The position numbers were made by a program, and so were the translations under genes. Under the pieces are notes generated by a model, which was not told the DNA's origin, ran no database searches, and was given only the letters and a program-made list of their open reading frames with translations. A DNA stretch of 64,000 nucleotides from Latrodectus hesperus (lineage: Eukaryota > Arthropoda > Arachnida > Araneae > Theridiidae): contig CM075857.1 in NCBI GenBank assembly GCA_037975125.1, forward strand, positions 26,711,082 to 26,775,081, in the 5' to 3' direction. Positions 57,595 to 64,000 of this stretch are shown here, piece after piece (position 1 is the first letter of the stretch; each line of letters begins with the position of its first letter).

Positions 57595-57822
57595 CACAAT
57601 ACGGGCAGAAATGGTGGCAATTTATATAGTGTTATCCCGAAAGTGACAATTCTTCGTAATTTAGAAGCAGAAGACCTCCAGAATTGGCTTGCCACCAACA
57701 GAGGTATCATTTCACATGGAAGACATTGCGAGCAACCACGACCTATTGAATTAGTCTCAGCCACCACTGACGAACACGATGAATCTTTTGTTTTATCGGG
57801 ATCTGAACTCACTACACAATAA
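57595..57822 (+). CDS. Isolated exon-like frame resembling a leucine-rich-repeat C-terminal cap
   Basis: Plus-strand frame of 75 codons after an acceptor-like GCTCAGCCTTTCAG (ending 57594), stopping at TAA 57820-57822. It reads VTILRNLEAEDLQNWLATNRGIISHGRHCEQP, similar in layout to the LxxWL...C-x-x-P segment of LRRCT caps, which close extracellular leucine-rich-repeat domains. An Asp/Glu/Ser-rich tail follows. No LRR exons are visible upstream on this strand, and it lies in intron 1 of the minus-strand peptide gene. It may be a terminal exon of an unseen gene, a duplicated exon or chance. Confidence 0.35.
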   Translation, partial: HNTGRNGGNLYSVIPKVTILRNLEAEDLQNWLATNRGIISHGRHCEQPRPIELVSATTDEHDESFVLSGSELTTQ

Positions 57823-58435
57823 CGGGAACGATACCCAAACCAACCAAACCATAGCTGCCATAATTAAAAACAAAATATATTTAAATATAACATTAAATAA
57901 TGATTTTAATTTATATCACATACGTGTATACACATTTATGAATAATTTAAGGAATTCTTTTAAAAGGGGGTAAATGAAGAAAAAATATAGAATATAATTT
58001 TCAAAATATTAGATGTGGCCTACTTCAGTATCATGTGATATTAAAGTATATTTAGGAATGTTTCGAATTTCAAGAGATTTGTAATAAATGCATGAAAATT
58101 TCAAGTCAATTAACAATGGAGAGATTATTTGTTGCAGCTTTCTATTTACTTTTTTCACTTTTTGAAAATTCATTCAATTTCTGACACTTATGTAAAGAGA
58201 GAAGACAAAATAATAGCAACTGATACGCTCTTTCCATTTAAGATGCACCTTTATATTCTATTCCAAAATTGTTTCCCTTTCCGTATTCTATTTACAAAAC
58301 ATCGTACGAGAGCTACATAGAGTACTTTTATATAAAATGCACGAAACTTAATGTGTGGGGTGAAATCTATAAAATAGCATTTTCAAAATGCTATTTCCTC
58401 TCAAACTTATGACGGAAAATGTTAAAATAAAATTT
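57823..58435. other. AT-rich, nothing recognised
   Basis: Short frames only. Confidence 0.6.
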
Positions 58436-58692
58436 GCACAGGTGCCGTACAATCCATGATTCCAAATCCTGAATTTTTTTTTTTGGTGATGAAGAAATGT
58501 TGCCAAAATGACGTTTCGTGACGTGTGCAATGACGTAAATACTAGGGTTACCAAAATAGAATTTTCAGCATCATTCTTATAGGTCTCCATATGTATGACG
58601 TAATAAAAACGAGGTTGCCAGATATATAAGAAAATCTGCCAAAAAATCAGCAATCTCAGAATTTGGCATTATGGATTATACGGCACCTGTGC
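58436..58692. mobile_element. 257-bp inverted-repeat element (MITE)
   Basis: Left end GCACAGGTGCCGTACAATCC and right end the inverse of GCACAGGTGCCGTATAATCC. The arms match over about 36 bp with a few changes. No coding capacity. Target duplication unclear. Confidence 0.8.
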
Positions 58693-59674
58693 CAAAAAAT
58701 TAACAGTTGTAATTAATAGAATAACATCTTTATCGTGTTTGTCCACCTAACTGTCCGGTGTTGAATTGTGAATGATTGGAAACACAGAATGCAGTGAAAC
58801 TTGTATCATTATGTAATCAATATAAGCGACATGATATTCCACACCGGAACTATTCTCGCTTCAAGAAAGAAGCATGTTTTCCCCTTTATAAAACTATCCT
58901 TTATGTTTTACCGCTGAGAGTGTAGAAAAAAAATTTACGCATCTAATTCTGTTTCTCTTATTACATTCTTCCAGCATAATTGTTTCTTTAAAAAATCAGA
59001 CGTTTATTAGTTTTAATTTTTCAATTTATAAAAAAAATTCTTTTCGCCCCTCTCAGAAAATGCATTTTCGCCTTTCCCCATATGTCACCATTTGCAAACA
59101 AGGGTGAAAGGAGTTCCCACCTCATAGTAACTAAAAACAGTTTTTATGTATTGTACAACTCATTCAATTTATTTTTAAATAATCAAAACAGGGGACATCA
59201 TTTAATGATTCAAAACATTGATTTGAGAACTATTTATTAAATTATTTTGTTATGTTTACTCTTTTATAAATGGAATTGCAAAAGTTCCATTTTTTTCATT
59301 TTTAAATTGAAAGTTCAGTCGAAAGGGACTTTTTTAAAAAATTACTTCGCGAATTTAGAAATTTTTGTTTTTTTGGTATGCCGTATGAAATAAAATATCC
59401 TATATATTGAATAAAGTTAATGTTTCTGTTTTCATCAAATTAATTCTTTGTTTGTCTTTTCATTTCACAACGGAATAGAAATCTTGAAATCCATACTCTA
59501 ATATTTTGCTCTCGTAAAATTTAAACTAAATTAGCATAGGTTAATCAGGTGAAAACTAGAAATTAATTGAAGCAGTTGTAAAACCTGTTAAACGGAATGA
59601 CGATCGAGGTGGGTATATTCATTTAGATCTATACAAAAAAAACAATCATTCTCTGACATTTGAAAATATTTAGT

Positions 59675-59678
<4 letters not shown>
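58693..59678. other. AT-rich, nothing recognised
   Basis: No supported features. Confidence 0.6.

Positions 59679-59741
<63 letters not shown>
59679..59741. repeat. (TA)n microsatellite
   Basis: About 31 uninterrupted TA units. Confidence 0.98.
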
Positions 59742-59747
<6 letters not shown>

Positions 59748-59882
59748 TACGCGAAATGTGAGTTCGTAACAACTGCTTAGCATGATTTTCCTAAATAATA
59801 ATATTGAACCATAGAACTTGCCATTTCAACTTATTAACACTCGTGTTCCTCATCGATGAATCAATTGTTTGGGAGCGGACTA

Positions 59883-60230
59883 TTCAACTGTATCTGGCCT
59901 TCGAGATCACCAGACCTCAACTCAATAAGCGATGCTTCTTGTTGGGGGGAGGTATGCGTATTGTGAGCCTCCCATTCAGCTACATAAGCCTATAACTGAA
60001 GACACACATAAAAGCAACCGTGGAAACAATTGATGCCAACGTACTAACGATAATTTGTGGCAAATTTGACTACTGTATGGACATATGCCTCATGCATCCA
60101 AATGCTGATGTATTGAGAAACATTCATTTTATTTGCAAACATAAATTATTTTTTATATTAAATTAAGCTAAAGTGTCTACGTTAAATAATCTTCATAACA
60201 TTTAGCAAAATATATGTATTTTAAATAATG
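59883..60230 (+). pseudogene. Mariner-like transposase C-terminal fragment
   Basis: Plus-strand reading LWPSRSPDLN (third catalytic region, family WPxRSPDLTPxDFFLWG), then CWGEVCVL with the usual DFFLWG degraded. Further on, across stops, comes an ANLTTVWTYASCI-like string equivalent to the conserved C-terminal R--CI---G-HIEH segment. Decayed beyond use. The N-terminal part is missing. Confidence 0.55.
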
Positions 60231-60412
60231 CCATTCTTTTTTAAACACTGTATATCTATCTACCAATATACATACACATACATACATATATCATTCCAAA
60301 ATAGAAAGAAAAATATGAAAGAGAAATTCAAAAAAATTTAAAAAAAGAAATTTTTTAAAATAAATGTGAGGATTTCATTTCTGAATAGACCTTAGAAAGA
60401 CCAACAACTCAC

Positions 60413-60469
60413 CTGCAATCTGGAGAGGGAAACTCATATAGACTAATTTCTGATTCCATGTCCTTTATA
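60413..60469 (-). promoter_or_regulatory. Predicted core promoter and non-coding exon 1 of the cysteine-rich peptide gene
   Basis: Minus-strand TATAAA at 60469-60464 within GCTTATAAAGG. A start site about 30 bases on would lie near 60435-60440. A strong donor TTGCAG|GTGAGT ends the exon at 60413. This would be a ~25-base leader spliced over a 3.3-kb intron to the acceptor at 57094, whose exon needs a 5'UTR source. Distance, strand and motif order fit; transcription is unproved. Confidence 0.45.
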
Positions 60470-61099
60470 AGCACATCAGATGAACGGATGGAATTTCCGT
60501 TTTCAAACCGTTAAGGATAAAATGTTCCTTTTTACCATTATCATTGCAACCGTAATCCCTTATCAAAGAGAGGGTTACTACGGTATTTTATAACAAACTA
60601 CCGTTGATTCTTATCATCGACAATGAATAGAAAATATGAAACAGCAGCGGTTGATGAGAATTTATGTTCGATTCTTGTTTAAAATTTGTTTACAGTGTTA
60701 ATTTATAAATTTAAAAAGTGAATGCTTAAAGTATGTTTTCACCAAGAATGAGCAACGCTGCTCTATTTAAGAACATTTGCTCCATTTATGGAATTTATAT
60801 ATACACACATACATACATATATATGTTGCAGCAGAATATTATTATAAATGAATATTATATTACATATAAACATTGTGATAAAATTATAATTAAATCTATT
60901 AAAAGTGTATGATATTTAAAAAAAAATTTCAAATGCCCTCTTGGATAGCTTTGAATAATCAAAATGATTCAAAATTAAATCTGCAATATTTAAGAATATT
61001 TTTTGTAAGATTAACTGTTATTATTTATTTATGCCATTATAATAATGCCATTTTCCAACCTTTTTATCACTGCAAAGACGGATGTGATTTCACTTTTTC
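60470..61099. other. AT-rich upstream region
   Basis: Region upstream of the predicted promoter. No further motif is identified. Confidence 0.4.
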
Positions 61100-61370
61100 T
61101 AGTGGGGTACCCAGTGGGTAAGCCCTCGTGAAGCCGAAAGTGCGTGGGTTATCATAAATTAGAAGCAAGCACTGAATAAAAGACCCCTATTCTTGCTTGT
61201 CACACCACAAATTTTCCTTCTCATGAAGGACATTGCAATGATGACATATTTTAAATGTCCTATACGCCATTAGTAAACACGACAGATTTTCTGTTGTGTC
61301 GGGATTCGAACTCTCTACCTTCTGTTAACGAGAACGAACACCCTAACCAGCCCAGTCACCACCACTAAAT
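61100..61370 (-). repeat. SINE S5 (tRNA-like head)
   Basis: Minus-strand head near 61368-61300: A-box-like TGGGCTGGTTAGGGTG and B box GAGTTCGAATCCC, then ~200 bp of body. The body end near 61100 (plus strand TACCCAGTGGGTAAGC) is less certain. A shorter relative is at 62190-62300. Confidence 0.65.
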
Positions 61371-61861
61371 TAAAATATTAAGTCAAAGAAATCAATTGTT
61401 TTGAGCACATATATTAAATATATTTTTTATTTATATTTTATTAGTAATAACACATTTCGAATAAGTATTTTGAAAACTGGACTATGATAATTGTGTGTGT
61501 GTTTTTCCTTTTTTACAGAATTTACGAATTTCGTTCTCATTATATCATATTAGGGTGTTTTATTAAATAAATAATAGCTGTGTAAAAGTCAATTTATATT
61601 ATATTTAGTTTTCTCATGCTTTAACGTAAGTAGTATAAAAAAGAGAGTACTGGCCCATGGGGATCAGGGATCTGCGGGATCTGACTGATAAGGGGATCAC
61701 TTGAGCCACGCCCCTTCCGGAAGAGTGTGCGGATCCCTCAATTTTTCGATATTCGAGTAAGAGTACGAGGGTCATTTAGGGTGTTATCTGTCAATCAAAG
61801 GGGGCGTGGTTTTGTGACGTCACGTGCTAACTTGTGTAAGTGCACGTAGTTATTTTTTAGA

Positions 61862-62085
61862 GTTGAGTTGTTGGGATCCTACTGTTTTTAAAAATTAATT
61901 TTAAGTGTTGCCAGCGGGTAAACGGCGTCAATAGCGTACCTACCTCATGGTAACTTATTCAAGTTGAGTTGGGTTGTTGAGTTTCTGCTGCTTTTAAAAA
62001 TTATTTTTGTTGTTGTGAGCGGGTAAACGGCGTCAATAGCTTGCCTACCTCGTAATAACTCATTTGCGTTGAGTTGAGTTGTACT
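61862..62085. repeat. ~101-105-bp tandem repeat
   Basis: Units start with GTTGAGTTG at 61862, 61963 and (partial) 62068. Shared blocks are TTTTTAAAAATTA, GCGGGTAAACGGCGTCAATA and GCCTACCTC / GTACCTACCTC. Two full copies and a partial third. The flank 61640-61860 is unusually GC-rich for this window. Confidence 0.88.
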
Positions 62086-62189
62086 TAAAGTTTAAATTAC
62101 ATTTTATTTCGATGCTTCTTAAATTTTATGTTCATGGCGCCATCTATAAACCAAATAAGGAACTTCATTTTCTCTTTTAAAAAATTTAT

Positions 62190-62300
62190 ATTTAAAACTG
62201 TCGAGGCTGGGTTCCGAACTCACTATCTCCAAAAGAATTCGTGGGGTATTGATTTGCGTACGCTAACGAACACCCCACGAACTCTTGTTAAAGCGAGTAA
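62190..62300 (-). repeat. SINE S5-like fragment with an inverted repeat
   Basis: Minus strand has GAGTTCGGAACCC (B-box-like) and GTGGGGTGTTCGTTAGCG, comparable with the S5 head. TTCGTGGGGT and ACCCCACGAA form a 10-bp inverted repeat within it. Confidence 0.5.
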
Positions 62301-62904
62301 ATCTTATGCAGACATTTCTTTTAGACCTAAGTAAAATTAATATAAACCAGTTTTCTAACCAGAGAAAACTGCTTACTGACGTAGTTTGACGTCATAATAT
62401 GAGATTAAACATGTTTCAATGTGATGAGCCATGTTCACACAAGGAGAAAAAACCTGTGTACTGAAATATGCTTACGCTTGGCGGATGAATACAGTTTCTG
62501 GGCCAATCCCAATGCTGCATGTTAAATAATAGTAATATTGCATTGTAAATGTTGCTATATTTCATTGAAAAAATGATGTTTCGGAAATGAAACAAAATAA
62601 TTTCTTAAAATAATAACTTAGAGTCTATTAAATTATTATTTTTTTATATTCTATTGTAAATAATAATTTAAGACTAAATAAAGGGCATAATGAAACAATT
62701 GTATGCTATTTTTTACTGCTTTCATGAACGTATTTTCATAGTTGTGAAGGACATTAGCCGAGGTTCCCACACCTCGTTACCGAAACACGCGTGGCAGAGC
62801 CATTCATCAACAGGGAAAATTGAATAGTTGAAATGGATGCCGGACGCTTCCTTCAAAGTGTTTCATCCCACCACCCACCCTTATTTTATTTCTAATTAAA
62901 TTAA
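62301..62904. other. Intergenic, nothing recognised
   Basis: Flank of the Polinton-like fragment. No terminal repeat was seen. Confidence 0.5.
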
Positions 62905-63995
62905 TTATTCCAGAAAATTATTATTCATTTCAGAAATTTTGTAATGTCCATGCGCTAGAGTGTGTATTCCATCTTCAAGAATGTATCGTTTATCATCATA
63001 TGGACTTAAAGCAATTTTGTTTTGACATGATGTAAACACATCGTGATTTACACTAACAATTCTTTTAGAGATTCTTCGCAACTGTATACCGTCTTTTAAA
63101 CATTGCTTATAATTTTCGTGAGACAATTTACTATTTATTGTGGGTTTTGGTACACCCTTTGCTGTTTTCTTATTAAAGTATGGTGTTAACAAACTGTACA
63201 TTTTAGAGCGTAAGCCTATGAATTCCTTAGCTGGAATTCCAGCAAGTTCATCTTTCATTTTCCCTACAATTTTTTTATTTTTTTCACTAAATGCAATATG
63301 ATTTTTTGGAAATTCAGATGTATCATACAAATGACTATCTCTTTTCATGTCTTGGTAAATATCATGGTCTTCAATTTCGTAGCACAGTGAATCAGTATCT
63401 GTAAACAGTAATGTGGCCTTATTTTTGTATGTTTTTTTTATATGATTGTAGTGAAAATCATACATCAGATACTTACTTAAATCTAAGATAGTTGACCCTG
63501 TGTAAATGGGTCTATTTAGCTTTAATTTTTTATGTATCATTTCTACACCTATTAAGTTTTTATTAAAAATTGTGAATGAATGAAATGATGGTGATGCAAG
63601 CAGTTTTCTCATTCTGTTTTGTGTCTGAACAAGTTCAACATTTGTTCTGTTGCGCAAATTTTCTAGTGTTTTTCCGTATACGCTGTTATTTAGTAATTTA
63701 TAAAAATCTTTTTCGAATTTGGATTGAGCTGATTTTCTCATTTCAGTATTGAACTGAATATATGGTTTTAACCAGTCATTTTGCTCAAATTGTACAACTC
63801 GATGAATTTTTTGAGAACCATTCCAAGCTGCAAGTACAATTGTAAATTTCTATAATGTAGAACATAATGATGTTTGTCGTGTAAATTTGGAGTTAATTTT
63901 AATGTGTCCTTCACTTTAAGCTGAAACTTTTTTGCAATATTTTTACTATATTGAGATATAGAATTCGATTTTATTAAAATATTTTCTGGCGCCAA
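62905..63995 (-). pseudogene. Polinton/Maverick-type protein-primed DNA polymerase B, C-terminal part, frameshifted and cut by the window edge
   Basis: Two minus-strand frames (63995-63768 and 63741-62905) belong to one family B DNA polymerase. The upstream frame has HYVLHYRNLQLYLQLG, typical of the polymerase domain start in Polintons and related virus-like elements. The second has KLLNNSVYGKT (motif B, template/primer grip) and LLFTDTDSL (motif C, catalytic DTD), then a thumb/C-terminal region with PKNHIAFSEKN and KEFIGLRSKMYSL, ending at a stop at 62905. A one-base shift near 63775-63790 separates the frames. The exonuclease half lies beyond the window. The polymerase replicates the element's DNA. 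Other Polinton genes are not visible here. Confidence 0.85.
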
Positions 63996-64000
63996 AGGAT

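Overview
This window is AT-rich, intron-bearing animal DNA, most likely from an arthropod and probably an arachnid such as a spider. That assignment is inference. It rests on the arthropod-style NCK/Dock adaptor, many tRNA-headed SINEs, decayed Tc1/mariner, Tigger and Polinton copies, and a small cysteine-rich secreted-peptide gene of a kind common in spiders. No rRNA, genuine tRNA, CRISPR or bacterial-type operon was seen.

Left part (about 1.6-16.9 kb): an old I-type LINE (LINE-A, minus strand, ORF1 at 10.1-9.0 kb to RNase H at 2.0 kb) is split by a second LINE (LINE-B, 3573-6580, 12-bp target duplication) and by a SINE (2711-2890). Next come a non-autonomous hAT-type element (10895-13451, 8-bp duplication) and a decayed plus-strand Tc1 transposase (13.9-14.8 kb). 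Centre-left (16953-23992): an almost complete LTR retrotransposon on the minus strand with near-identical LTRs. Its pol has integrase upstream of reverse transcriptase, an uncommon order for Ty3/gypsy relatives. A second Tc1 remnant lies at 25.6-26.5 kb.

Centre (28.6-37.7 kb, plus strand): the one conserved cellular gene, an NCK/Dreadlocks SH3-SH3-SH3-SH2 adaptor. Two exons (34095-35131, 37482-37694) are clear. A short first coding exon ending at 28674 fits by splice phase. The 3'UTR may extend to a strong poly(A) signal near 44.55 kb.

Right part (38-64 kb): mostly non-coding DNA with SINEs (39.4, 41.4, 48.9, 51.3, 53.7, 54.6, 61.1 kb), a Tigger-like remnant (43.1-43.8 kb), two inverted-repeat elements (56040-56808 and 58436-58692), a mariner-like fragment (59.9 kb) and a Polinton-type DNA polymerase B fragment at the right edge. 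Between them is a three-exon minus-strand gene for a 101-residue secreted cysteine-rich precursor: promoter and leader exon near 60.4 kb, signal-peptide exon at 57.0 kb, cysteine-rich exon at 53.3-53.5 kb. An isolated LRRCT-like exon lies on the opposite strand at 57.6 kb.

The NCK gene and the cysteine-rich peptide gene are the only cellular genes I support. Nearly everything else with coding potential is transposon-derived. Coordinates of decayed elements are approximate unless bounded by a target duplication. All boundaries come from reading by eye.
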